A stretch of 64,000 nt of DNA from Ignavibacteriales bacterium (lineage in GTDB: Bacteria > Bacteroidota > Ignavibacteria > Ignavibacteriales > Ignavibacteriaceae). The stretch covers positions 1 through 64,000 of the forward strand of contig JAAYVN010000110.1 in NCBI GenBank assembly GCA_012517155.1, written 5' to 3'. The notes beneath the pieces were generated by a model. It had not been told where the DNA came from, ran no database searches, and worked only from the letters and a program-made list of their open reading frames with translations. Both the position numbers and the translations under genes were made by a program. The stretch's first letter is position 1. Each line of letters begins with the position of its first letter. Of this stretch, positions 34,146 to 43,194 are shown one piece after another.

Positions 34146-35897
34146 TTAATAATTCCTTTCTGAGTCAGGCACAGAAAACACTATCTTGTTTTGCTTTCCT
34201 GATGAGCTTTCGAACCACATCTTTCCCCCCTGTTTTTTAATTATTTCTCTGGAAAGAGTTAATCCAATTCGTTCTTTATTATCAGTTTGTTGTGCCTCCA
34301 AAAAACTCTTTACTCCTTTACGGATTTCCCCGGAAGTTTCTTTCAAATTATCGTGTTCACAATCAGTTACCGAAATCTCCACGAAATCTCTTTTTCGAAT
34401 AGCGTTGACGTTAATATTTTCCCCTGACGCTGCATACTTAATACTATTTGATACAAGATTCCTGAGGACTACTTTTATCAAATTATAATCCCCCTTTATT
34501 TCAAAGTTCTTAATTACATTACTGTTTAATCCAATTCCTTTCCGTATGGCTGCTAATTCAAAATCCCTTAAAACACCCGAAGTAAGTTCTTCCAGATTTA
34601 TTATCTCCACCCTCATTTTGAAATCCTCACTTTGAATATTAACCCACTGGAGCATCTCATCAAGGAGATTATACTGTGCATTAAGTTCCGTATTGAGTTC
34701 TGATAATAATTTCTTTACGTCCTCACCTCTATGTATTTCATTGTTTTGATTTAACTCTGAGGTTTTTTTTAGCATACTATCATAAGGGAATCTCAGATCA
34801 TTCGCAATTATCGCAAAAAGTTTATTCTTTGTTTCATTTGTTTTTTTAAGTTCGTCTGATTGCACCTTTAATTTTCTTTCCTGATCCTTTAACTTCGAAA
34901 TATCTTCCAGTGCAGTAATAATGTGGGGTATTCCATTTAAATTGACCAGTTTACTAGAAGCCAAAGTAATAATAGGTTCGCCGTTTTTTTTCTTCAGCCA
35001 CATTTCCCGTTTTTCAATTACCTTCTCCTTTCTAACCTGCTCAATCATCTCTTTTCTTTGCTCAGGGAATGCCCATAACTCTCTTTCAACTGACGTTTTG
35101 CCAATACATTCTTCCCTGTTATAACCAAGCAATTCCGTAAAACCAGTATTAATATCAATTATCAATCCATCCCATAAGCGTGATATTGCAACTGCATTCG
35201 GACTAGTATAAAAAACCGACTCAAAATGCTCCTTTGTCTCGTTTAAATCGCTTATCAACCTTTGATTTATAAGGACAATAAATCCGTAGGTCCAAAGCAA
35301 TCCAAAGATAAATGTAAGTATATATGGTGAAATATTAAAGAAATCCGTTGCACCGATATTACCCTCTAATCCGGAAAGGATTCCAATTGATCTCAGTACA
35401 TACATAAATCCATAAAAGAGATAATTTGCAATCATTAAATTGCCGGCAGATTTTATAGACTCCAGATTAAACTTATGAAACAAAAATGCGCAATAGAATG
35501 AATAGAAAAACATTACTAAAGAAAAAATGAATGCACGTAAAGACATATTGTCTTCAACGAATAGGAAATAAGATATTAATAAAGTGGCAATCAAGGAAAC
35601 GAAATAGACAGTTCGGGGAGATTCATTTCTATCAAAAAATCTTAAAATACCAATAATCATGAAAATGAATGCAAGAAACGATGTTATGTTTTGGAACAAA
35701 ATGGCAACCTGTGCCACGGAAGGGAGAGCACGGAGAATATTGAAGAATAATACAAGAACCATCGTGGCTGCAACAAGAAGCCACCAGCCTAATCCTGAGA
35801 ACCGTCTATTGATTATAAACTGCTGGAACAACACCAAAAATTGGATCATATGTGTTATTCCCATGATTATAAGCAGTACAAAATAGGAATTGTCCAA
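34146..35897 (-). CDS. Membrane PAS pseudo-histidine kinase
   Basis: A 583-residue protein with about seven N-terminal membrane helices (residues 1-215), a PAS domain (about 220-345) and a kinase-like core. The H-box reads LFAIIANDLRFPYD, so asparagine stands where the phospho-acceptor histidine should be. The N-box NLVSNSIKY is kept, but the G1 region reads TDCEHDN rather than DxGxG, and G2 reads RIGLTLSRE. It probably cannot phosphorylate itself. It could act as a membrane sensor that controls the intact kinase encoded next in the operon. Confidence 0.85.
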   Translation of the reverse strand: MDNSYFVLLIIMGITHMIQFLVLFQQFIINRRFSGLGWWLLVAATMVLVLFFNILRALPSVAQVAILFQNITSFLAFIFMIIGILRFFDRNESPRTVYFVSLIATLLISYFLFVEDNMSLRAFIFSLVMFFYSFYCAFLFHKFNLESIKSAGNLMIANYLFYGFMYVLRSIGILSGLEGNIGATDFFNISPYILTFIFGLLWTYGFIVLINQRLISDLNETKEHFESVFYTSPNAVAISRLWDGLIIDINTGFTELLGYNREECIGKTSVERELWAFPEQRKEMIEQVRKEKVIEKREMWLKKKNGEPIITLASSKLVNLNGIPHIITALEDISKLKDQERKLKVQSDELKKTNETKNKLFAIIANDLRFPYDSMLKKTSELNQNNEIHRGEDVKKLLSELNTELNAQYNLLDEMLQWVNIQSEDFKMRVEIINLEELTSGVLRDFELAAIRKGIGLNSNVIKNFEIKGDYNLIKVVLRNLVSNSIKYAASGENINVNAIRKRDFVEISVTDCEHDNLKETSGEIRKGVKSFLEAQQTDNKERIGLTLSREIIKKQGGKMWFESSSGKQNKIVFSVPDSERNY

Positions 35898-36230
35898 CTA
35901 AACTCCTTATATTTTATGAAATAGCTCTTTCGCTTTCAAGACGAAAAACCACTAAATGCAAATGATAATATAATAAAAAAAAACTTTTCTACCCCTCCCT
36001 TTTTTTGACGTTATAAATTTTGGGAATTCCTGAAAATACTATTAAATATTTTTATCATATTTCTCAATCCGGTTGAAAAACATCAGAACCCGGTTTCGTC
36101 AAGGTCCAAAACCCCAGGATATTCAGACAGATCTTTTATATTATCTAATTTTCAATTTAATATGCCTCACATCCATTTTTTGGCTCTTGATTAAGTTTTC
36201 ACTATATTATATTTAATAAATTAGGAAAAA
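35898..36230. other. AT-rich divergent intergenic region
   Basis: This region separates the minus-strand membrane kinase gene from the plus-strand VirK-like/B12-sensor operon. TTG (36187-36189), an 18-base spacer and TATATTTA (36208-36215) give a near-consensus promoter for the plus strand. I see no riboswitch motif, small gene or repeat in the rest. Confidence 0.5.
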
Positions 36231-36698
36231 ATGAAAAAAACGGTTGTATTTCTAATCATTTCTTTCATCTCTACGGTAAGTATTGGGAATCCTGAGAGGA
36301 TAAACTCCATTTCCGAGCTCCTAAATAAACTCAAAGACGGATATACTCCCCGAATAATAATTAATTATTCATTATGTATATCTGACAATCAAGATTCTGA
36401 AGTAACGAAAGAAATAATTGGAGGAATGACTCTGGATAATTTTGAATATTTTTCTCCCGGTTCAATAAATAATCCTAATGGTTATATAGCGACCTCAGAA
36501 TCACATCTAATTCAACACAATAAATATGGTAATGTTCTTAACTATATTAAAATAAGATTTTTTGATAACGAGAAAGTCGAGATAATCGCCAGGTATCTTA
36601 ATCCTGAGACATTTGAAGTTATAATGGATCAAACTTATAATTCAATAATAAATAATTCAAAAAATAACGGTGGCGTTTCTTTATTTTTAACTCAATAA
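36231..36698 (+). CDS. Small secreted VirK-like protein
   Basis: A 155-residue protein with a signal peptide (about 1-19). The pattern LLNKLKDGYTPRIIINYSLC, GGMTLDNFEYF, SESHLI and NYIKIRFFDNEKVEIIARYL resembles the VirK family of small secreted proteins (ALKxGKxVRVxxDxxxC and GGxxIDAF blocks). The match is by eye and tentative. It is 14 bases before the B12-binding protein gene and behind its own promoter, so the two are probably one operon. Function is unknown. Confidence 0.5.
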   Translation: MKKTVVFLIISFISTVSIGNPERINSISELLNKLKDGYTPRIIINYSLCISDNQDSEVTKEIIGGMTLDNFEYFSPGSINNPNGYIATSESHLIQHNKYGNVLNYIKIRFFDNEKVEIIARYLNPETFEVIMDQTYNSIINNSKNNGGVSLFLTQ

Positions 36699-36712
36699 TT
36701 AAAGATATTTAA

Positions 36713-37780
36713 ATGGATAATCTGTACAATTCTACGGCAGTTAAAATCAAGGCAATGAGAAGCACCCTCCCCGACTTGCTCCTCGAAAAGCATTTTGAAT
36801 TGCAACCCTCTCTGAAAGAAAAATATAGTGAGCGTCAAACAGCACTTTATAAAGAAGATACAGCCTACCATTTAAGCTATTTATCGGAGGCAATTTCTGC
36901 AAATGAACCACTTCTTTTTAACGAGTATCTTTCCTGGGCGAAATCCTTTTTTGCTAATCTTCCCGTAACAGATGAGGAAATAATCCTGAATCTGGAATTG
37001 CTTCGGGATGAGGCTGCATCAAAGCTTTCTGATGGGGAAATTAATATTCTGAAATCATTTGTCAATAAGGGAATTGAACACTACAAGACATTTGATCCGG
37101 AGATTCCTTCCTTTATTGATGATAAAAAACCTCTTGCTTCCATTGCAAAAAGTTATCTTGATCACCTGATTAAGGGAGATAAGAATCCTGCGCAGGAATC
37201 AATCCTCAATTGTGTAAAAAACAGTGTTCCAATCAAAGATATTTATCTGCATGTTTTCCAAGTTACACAAAGAGAAACCGGGCGTCTCTGGCAAATTAAT
37301 CGTCTAAGTGTTGCCCAGGAACATTATATAACGGCAGCAACACAGTTCATAATGTCGAGGTTGTACCCCTATCTTTTCTCATCGACTCAGAAAAAACAAA
37401 AGATCATAATTTCCTGCACAGCCGGAGAACTGCATGAACTTGGTGCGCGGATGGTTGCGGACTTCTTTGAAATGGATGGATGGGATAGCTATTACTTCGG
37501 TGCGAATACACCGCCAGCATCGCTGATTAATGCAATTCAAACATACAAACCGGCTGTTGTTGCTCTGTCGGTAAGCATGACTTTCAATCTCTCATCATTA
37601 ACAGAACTAATTTCTGAAATCCGCAGGAATCCGGCTCTGAATGAGATAAAAATTATTGTCGGGGGTTTTCCTTTTCTGATCTCTCCCAATTTATGGCAAC
37701 ATGTAGGTGCGGATGGATGTGCTTCTGATGCTTTGGCGGCAATTAATTTAGCTTCTCAACTAACAAACACCAACAAATAA
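36713..37780 (+). CDS. B12-binding photoreceptor-like protein (CarH-type sensor domain without DNA-binding domain)
   Basis: A 355-residue cytoplasmic protein. The C-terminal half has a four-helix B12-binding-2 module followed by a Rossmann B12-binding domain. W193-x9-E203-H204 equals the W-x9-EH motif of CarH, where it caps adenosylcobalamin. E239-L-H241-E-L-G244 equals the E/D-x-H-x2-G motif whose histidine ligates cobalt. SVSM, VGGFPF and GADGCASDA complete the fold. There is no MerR-type DNA-binding domain; residues 1-140 are helical and unassigned. The stop overlaps the kinase start by one base (TAATG). It is inferred to sense light or cobalamin and signal to that kinase. Confidence 0.85.
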   Translation: MDNLYNSTAVKIKAMRSTLPDLLLEKHFELQPSLKEKYSERQTALYKEDTAYHLSYLSEAISANEPLLFNEYLSWAKSFFANLPVTDEEIILNLELLRDEAASKLSDGEINILKSFVNKGIEHYKTFDPEIPSFIDDKKPLASIAKSYLDHLIKGDKNPAQESILNCVKNSVPIKDIYLHVFQVTQRETGRLWQINRLSVAQEHYITAATQFIMSRLYPYLFSSTQKKQKIIISCTAGELHELGARMVADFFEMDGWDSYYFGANTPPASLINAIQTYKPAVVALSVSMTFNLSSLTELISEIRRNPALNEIKIIVGGFPFLISPNLWQHVGADGCASDALAAINLASQLTNTNK

Positions 37781-38988
37781 TGAATACATCAAACGAAGGT
37801 ATTCTGTTAATGCTGGATAGCAACGGATATATCAGTCAAATCCTATTCAATAATTTAAGCATTAGTAATAGTAATAATCAGATGAGTATATCTCCGAAAG
37901 CCGGTTCGCTATTCAGTTCGCTATTCAGAGATGAAGATTTGCAAAGAGTCCTCTCTTTCCTAGTTGACATTAAGAGTAAATCGGCCTCTTTCGGGTGGGA
38001 ACTTTTTTTAAAGGAGAACTACTGTTCATTACCAGTATCATTTGGTGGTGCAATACTTGAAAATAGAATCATGGTATTCGGCTCTTTTTCAACGGTTGAT
38101 TTTTCACGATTCTTTTCCGGCATGATGGTGATAAACAATGAACAAACGGAGCATATCCGGAAACTCGAGAAAGAACGTTTAAAATCTCTAAACTCAAAAT
38201 CCGCGGATTCGGTTTTGATGTTCGATGAGTTAACAAGACTTAATAATGATCTGGTTAATATGCAGAGGGAACTTTCCAAAAAGAATCATGAACTTGCAGA
38301 ATTAAACAAACTTAAGAACCAGTTTATCGGAATGGCTGCCCACGATCTTCGCAGTCCCCTTGGAAACATTCTTAATTTTTGTGAGTTTATTGAAGAAGAA
38401 CCGGAGAATCTTTCATCAGACCAGAAAGAATTTATCTCCACAATTGATAGTTTGGCAACCTTTATGCTAAATATGGTAAATGAACTCCTTGATGTCACTT
38501 CCATTGAGCAGGGAGAGATAAATTTATCAAAAAATGACTATGATCTGATTACCTGTATAAACAGAGTCGTTTATCTTAATAAATCACTTGCGGACAGGAA
38601 AAATATCAAGATCAATACACCCACATTTCCGCAACAACTTATTGTCAATATTGATAAGAGCAAAATAGAACAAGTACTAACGAATTTATTAACAAACGCA
38701 ATAAAATACTCTTTTCCCGAGAGTATTGTAGACATCTTAATCCACCAGCAAGCGGATGAAGTTGCAGTTTCTATCCGGGATCATGGTCAGGGAATTAAAT
38801 CCGACGAACTAAGACTCCTATTCAAACCATTTCAAAAAACCAGTACTCAGGCAACGGCAGGGGAAAAAAGTATAGGCCTGGGGCTTTTTATAGTTAAAAG
38901 AATAGTGGAAGCACATGGTGGGAAAATTACCGCCGAAAGTATTTTAAATTCGGGCACCACATTTACTTTTACCCTCCCCACAAAATGA
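37780..38988 (+). CDS. Histidine kinase paired with the B12-binding sensor
   Basis: A 402-residue soluble kinase. The N-terminal domain (about 1-115) is PAS-like but divergent (GILLMLDSNGYISQILFNN ... IMVFGSFSTVDF). A coiled coil follows (about 120-180), then HisKA with GMAAHDLRSPLGN and HATPase with NLLTNAIKY, DHGQGIK and GLGLFIVKR. The catalytic boxes are intact. Translational coupling to the B12-binding protein suggests the two act together. No response regulator is directly attached, so the partner may be one of the receivers at 43-45 kb. Confidence 0.9.
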   Translation: MNTSNEGILLMLDSNGYISQILFNNLSISNSNNQMSISPKAGSLFSSLFRDEDLQRVLSFLVDIKSKSASFGWELFLKENYCSLPVSFGGAILENRIMVFGSFSTVDFSRFFSGMMVINNEQTEHIRKLEKERLKSLNSKSADSVLMFDELTRLNNDLVNMQRELSKKNHELAELNKLKNQFIGMAAHDLRSPLGNILNFCEFIEEEPENLSSDQKEFISTIDSLATFMLNMVNELLDVTSIEQGEINLSKNDYDLITCINRVVYLNKSLADRKNIKINTPTFPQQLIVNIDKSKIEQVLTNLLTNAIKYSFPESIVDILIHQQADEVAVSIRDHGQGIKSDELRLLFKPFQKTSTQATAGEKSIGLGLFIVKRIVEAHGGKITAESILNSGTTFTFTLPTK

Positions 38989-39148
38989 ATAGCCATAAAT
39001 TTTTTTCTTGTATATTTTCTCCTGTTTGTTTATTTTTCTATTCTAGTTTTAGAAAGCATTTGTAAATTCAGACACCTGATAATTTGCTTTATGTAAAAAG
39101 GTTATTTAACATCTAAATGCTTAAACAAAAACCCCTTAGGCAAAGTTT

Positions 39149-42100
39149 ATGAATAACGAAAAGAATAATGAAACCAGAACCGATTCGTCTTCAATGACGA
39201 ATTTGGATTACACCACGATTGAGAAAATCCTAATCAATTCTCCAATTATTACAGCCCTTCATGATAAGGATCTGAACATGATTTGGGCAAATAAAGCCTA
39301 CCAAGAAGCGACCGGATTGTCACTTGAAGAAATTAAAGGGAAAAAATGCTATTCGGTCTGGAATCTATCTAAGCCATGTAACAATTGCCCCGTCCTCGTT
39401 GCCGCCCAAACAGGAAAGCCCTACGAAACCGAACTGACCCCCGAAAATCAGGATCACTGGCCGGAGTCCCAAGGTTATTGGTTATCTAAAGCTGCTCCTA
39501 TTTTTGATGATAACGGTCAGCTAATTGGAGTTGTTGAGAATGCTATAAGTACTACAGATCAGAGAGAAAAAGAAAAGTTAGTCAATTTTCAAGCTCACAT
39601 TCTAAACGAAATTCGCGAATCCATTATTGCTACTGATCTTCAAGGTAATATAACTTATTGGAATAAGGGAGCGGAAAGAAACTTCGGTTATACAAGTGAT
39701 GAAGTACTTGGGAAAAATGTAGTGGAAATCACTCCAACTACAATGACTGTTAAGCAGGCTGAGGAAATTTTGTCAAAACTCAGACTGGGTGAAACCTGGA
39801 GAGGTGAATTTAAACTTCGCCGCAAAGATGGGAGTGAATTCTGGGGTTATGTTTATGATAATCCTATACTTAATAATAAGAACGAGTTAACGGGTATAGT
39901 GGGAATTTCCTATGACCTTACTCAAATAAAGGAAGCTGAATATGCCCTAAAGCATTCCTCCGATTTAATGAATTATATCATTGAACACAACCGGAGTGCC
40001 GTAGCTGTTCTTGATAAAAATTTAAATTATATCTATGTAAGTAAAAAATATTTGGATGATTATGGAATAAAAGAAGAATCTATAATAGGTAAAAACCATT
40101 ATGATATATTTCACGACATTCCTCAAAAATGGAAAGAAATACATAAGAAGGTGCTTATTGGAGAAATATTCAGTGCAGAGGATGATCCTTACGAGCGAGA
40201 AGATGGAACAGTTTACTGGACACGATGGGAATGCCGCCCCTGGCATGAAGCCGATGGTTCAATAGGTGGAATTATTATTTACAACGAAATTACTAACAGA
40301 CAAAAAGCTTTAGAAAACCAGCTACGCTTTTACAATGAGAGACTTAAGTTGCTAACTTCCATAACCGAACAAGTAATAGGGAAAAAACCGATTGACATTG
40401 CGGCAAATAAAATGCTGAGCGAGATAGTAAAAGCGTTTAAGGCTGACGCGGGGGTAATCCGGATTATTAAAGGGGAGAAATTGCAACTGCTAACAAAGTA
40501 CAATGTTCCGGACGATAGTGTTGTAGCTGAGTTGCCGATTAATTTTGGTATAGCCCACACAATTCTTACAACCATGTCACCTCAGGCTATTATTGACACC
40601 CAAATAAATGAAACCACAAAAAATATTACAAGTTATCATGCAAATGCATTTCAATTCAAATCATATGCGGGAGCTCCTTTGCTGGTCCACAATGAAGCAA
40701 TCGGAATTATCGGGATTTATGTTACTAATGAAATGCGAGAAATTACAGACGAAGACCTAACCCATCTACAGATTGTGGCAAACCATTTAGCTGCTGCAAT
40801 CCAAAATGAATTCCTTTACAAGGAAGTAATGTCCCAAAAAACGGAACTTGAATCCGAAATAACCGCCCGAATAAAAACAGAAGAAAACCTATCGGAGAGG
40901 GAAAAACAGCTTAATATGATTGCTGAAACAACCGGAGCAGTTTTTTACCGCTTAAGATATTCGGATATGAAATATGATTATATGCATCCTGCGATTGAGC
41001 AACTTACCGGTTATTCGGTTGAAGAAATAACAGAAATGGGTTTCAAACCTATTGTTCTTGCTATTGAGCAAGCAGGTGGTGAGGAAATAGATGCAGATAA
41101 ACTTGAATTAAACAGAGACAAACTCAAGTACCAGTTTCATGCTGATTATCAGATTCGCAAACGTAATGGTGATGTAAGATGGATCTCAGATCAATCCAAT
41201 CCATGGTGTAGTCATGATGGCAACCTTTTAGGCTCTGTTGGAATTCTTAATGATATTACTCAAAGAAAAATTACCGAAAAGGAGGTTCAAAGAGCCAGAG
41301 AAAAAGCAGAAGAGTTAGTGGCAATTAAATCCAACTTTTTCTCTAATATGAGTCACGAGCTAAGAACTCCACTCGTGGGCATCCTGGGTTTTTCAGAAAT
41401 TCTTCAGGATGAACTGAGCGGAGATTCAGAATTAAATGAAATTGCAGGATTTATTAATGTAAGTGGTAAACGTCTTTTAGAAACACTTAACCTACTACTT
41501 GACAGTTCAAAACTTGAAGCAGGAAAGGTAGAAGTAAATATTGCAGATGCAAATATTGTTCCTATTCTGAACGATGTATATAATCTCTACTTCCCAATTG
41601 CATTAAAAAAGGGACTTTCTTTTAACTTTAAATGCGAAAAAGATTTTATTCTTGCAAAAATTGATGAAATTCTAACAAGATCTATATTGGACAATCTTGT
41701 CAACAATGCCATCAAGTTTACAAATCAAGGAAACGTGACTATAGCAATTGAGAGTAACTCCCGATCAGTTGAAATCAATATTATTGATACGGGTATTGGA
41801 ATCCCAGAAGACAAACAAGACATTATTTGGGAAGAATTCCGCCAAGTAAGCGAAGGAGTAAACAGAAGTTTTGAAGGAAGCGGATTAGGACTTTCAATAT
41901 CAAAACATTATGCTGATCTTATGGGGGGAAAGATTTCAGTTGAAAGCAATATAGGGAAAGGATCTACATTCAGACTTATCCTGCCTGCTGTAGAAAAAGA
42001 AATTCCCCATGCCCATGATGATACTCAGCTTTCAATTAATATTCATAGAACCGAGATAATGGAAATCAAGATCAAACCTAATATCCTATATGTTGAGGAT

Positions 42101-42442
42101 GATAAAGTTTCAGCGGAAGTTCTAGTTTATGCGACAAAGAATTTGTATGAAATAGATGTTGCCGAATCCGGAGAAGATGCTATACCTATGCTCCAAACTA
42201 AAAAATATGATGCCATTCTTATGGATATAAACCTAAGAAAAGGACTGGATGGAGTCCAAGTTACTAAAATGATCAGACAACTTCCTTCTTACAAAAAAAC
42301 CCCCATAATTGCGATAACTGCTTACGCATCTACCGGAGATCGGGAGGAGTTTCTTGCAAATGGTATGGATTTCTACATCTCCAAACCATATAAAAAACAT
42401 GAAATACTTAAATTACTTAAGGAAGCAATTCCGGAGAAATAA
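39149..42442 (+). CDS. Hybrid sensor kinase with PAS, GAF and receiver domains
   Basis: A 1,097-residue cytoplasmic protein. Approximate order: PAS (24-130) with a CNNCP cysteine pair, PAS (140-265), PAS (267-390), GAF (400-560), PAS (570-710), HisKA with FFSNMSHELRTPL, HATPase with NLVNNAIKF, DTGIGIP and GSGLGLSISK, then a C-terminal receiver (970-1090) with VEDD and AILMDINLRKG. The PAS cysteines could be redox-active or bind a metal; that is a guess. It is separated from the B12 operon by 160 bases and ends at a terminator. Confidence 0.92.
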   Translation: MNNEKNNETRTDSSSMTNLDYTTIEKILINSPIITALHDKDLNMIWANKAYQEATGLSLEEIKGKKCYSVWNLSKPCNNCPVLVAAQTGKPYETELTPENQDHWPESQGYWLSKAAPIFDDNGQLIGVVENAISTTDQREKEKLVNFQAHILNEIRESIIATDLQGNITYWNKGAERNFGYTSDEVLGKNVVEITPTTMTVKQAEEILSKLRLGETWRGEFKLRRKDGSEFWGYVYDNPILNNKNELTGIVGISYDLTQIKEAEYALKHSSDLMNYIIEHNRSAVAVLDKNLNYIYVSKKYLDDYGIKEESIIGKNHYDIFHDIPQKWKEIHKKVLIGEIFSAEDDPYEREDGTVYWTRWECRPWHEADGSIGGIIIYNEITNRQKALENQLRFYNERLKLLTSITEQVIGKKPIDIAANKMLSEIVKAFKADAGVIRIIKGEKLQLLTKYNVPDDSVVAELPINFGIAHTILTTMSPQAIIDTQINETTKNITSYHANAFQFKSYAGAPLLVHNEAIGIIGIYVTNEMREITDEDLTHLQIVANHLAAAIQNEFLYKEVMSQKTELESEITARIKTEENLSEREKQLNMIAETTGAVFYRLRYSDMKYDYMHPAIEQLTGYSVEEITEMGFKPIVLAIEQAGGEEIDADKLELNRDKLKYQFHADYQIRKRNGDVRWISDQSNPWCSHDGNLLGSVGILNDITQRKITEKEVQRAREKAEELVAIKSNFFSNMSHELRTPLVGILGFSEILQDELSGDSELNEIAGFINVSGKRLLETLNLLLDSSKLEAGKVEVNIADANIVPILNDVYNLYFPIALKKGLSFNFKCEKDFILAKIDEILTRSILDNLVNNAIKFTNQGNVTIAIESNSRSVEINIIDTGIGIPEDKQDIIWEEFRQVSEGVNRSFEGSGLGLSISKHYADLMGGKISVESNIGKGSTFRLILPAVEKEIPHAHDDTQLSINIHRTEIMEIKIKPNILYVEDDKVSAEVLVYATKNLYEIDVAESGEDAIPMLQTKKYDAILMDINLRKGLDGVQVTKMIRQLPSYKKTPIIAITAYASTGDREEFLANGMDFYISKPYKKHEILKLLKEAIPEK

Positions 42443-42458
42443 TTCAGACCAAACAAAA

Positions 42459-42479
42459 AAGGCAGCACTAAGCTGCCTT
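42459..42479. terminator. Bidirectional terminator
   Basis: AAGGCAGC and GCTGCCTT form an 8-bp stem with an ACTAA loop between two convergent genes. In the minus direction a T-rich run follows. Confidence 0.8.
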
Positions 42480-42485
42480 CCAATA

Positions 42486-42842
42486 TTAACTTCCGTAATA
42501 AATCCGGCTTGCCGAATAATTTCCTTGTCTGTTGTTCAGTATCTCCATTCTTAAAGGTGGTTGAATTAGTAAGTTGGTCTGACTAATCTGTCCATCTTCA
42601 AAATCTCTTAATTCCCGGGGCTGATGCTCTTCAAAATTTGATATCTGATGAGAATATGCTCCGGTATTCACAGCTTTGATTTCAATCTGTCTTTTATTGA
42701 AAGCCTTGTATCCACTCGCCCCTGCATGTTGGACAACTTTTGTTGATTTTCGCCTGTAGCGCAAGAAACTGTAAATAAGCATTACTCCTACTACCGACAC
42801 AAACCCGGCTAAGGCTATACCCATAATAGCTGAAAGACTCAT
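42486..42842 (-). CDS. Small single-helix membrane protein, unknown
   Basis: A 118-residue protein with one N-terminal membrane helix (about residues 5-27), then a basic RYRRKS segment and a polar, probably disordered tail. I recognise no family. It converges on the hybrid kinase gene and ends at the shared terminator. The start has no strong ribosome site. It could be a membrane anchor or adaptor, but nothing shows this. Confidence 0.5.
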   Translation of the reverse strand: MSLSAIMGIALAGFVSVVGVMLIYSFLRYRRKSTKVVQHAGASGYKAFNKRQIEIKAVNTGAYSHQISNFEEHQPRELRDFEDGQISQTNLLIQPPLRMEILNNRQGNYSASRIYYGS

Positions 42843-43019
42843 CCTAACTCTCTTTTCAATCTTTTCATACGTATCCTAACGAATTTCTTAAACCTAAAGT
42901 TCTAATTTACATCATTTCTGTATATATGATGTGATTTGAATCAATAATACAAGATTCATAAAAACCTTAGATATTTCAAAAAAAAATTCTGAGTGATTTC
43001 GAACTTAGAAGGAAAAGTC

Positions 43020-43046
43020 GGACGCAAGGGGTATTTGCTTGCGTCC
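43020..43046. terminator. GC-rich hairpin, probable terminator
   Basis: GGACGCAAG and CTTGCGTCC form a perfect 9-bp stem with a 9-base loop. The 352-base gap between the genes at 42842 and 43195 holds this hairpin, a TG-repeat stretch near 43120-43136 and the palindrome at 43160-43192. Confidence 0.6.
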
Positions 43047-43159
43047 AAACCCTGATTAATAACCTATCTTGCCTGTATACCCAAATTTTTTCGGCTTTTC
43101 CTCACCCCTGTTGTGTTCTTTATTGTGTGTGTGTGTTTATTTTGAGAGGGCATATTTCA

Positions 43160-43192
43160 GTATATCGAAATTATATTATAATTTCAATATAC
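43160..43192. repeat. Long AT-rich palindrome
   Basis: GTATAT-C-GAAATTATA-T-TATAATTTC-A-ATATAC: 15 of 16 arm positions pair around a single central base. It begins 3 bases after the receiver gene's stop codon. It may terminate transcription or bind a protein. Confidence 0.75.
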
Positions 43193-43194
43193 GG

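Noticed and set aside
35898-36230. A cobalamin riboswitch before the B12-sensor operon
   Set aside because: No conserved B12-box sequence or matching fold could be seen.
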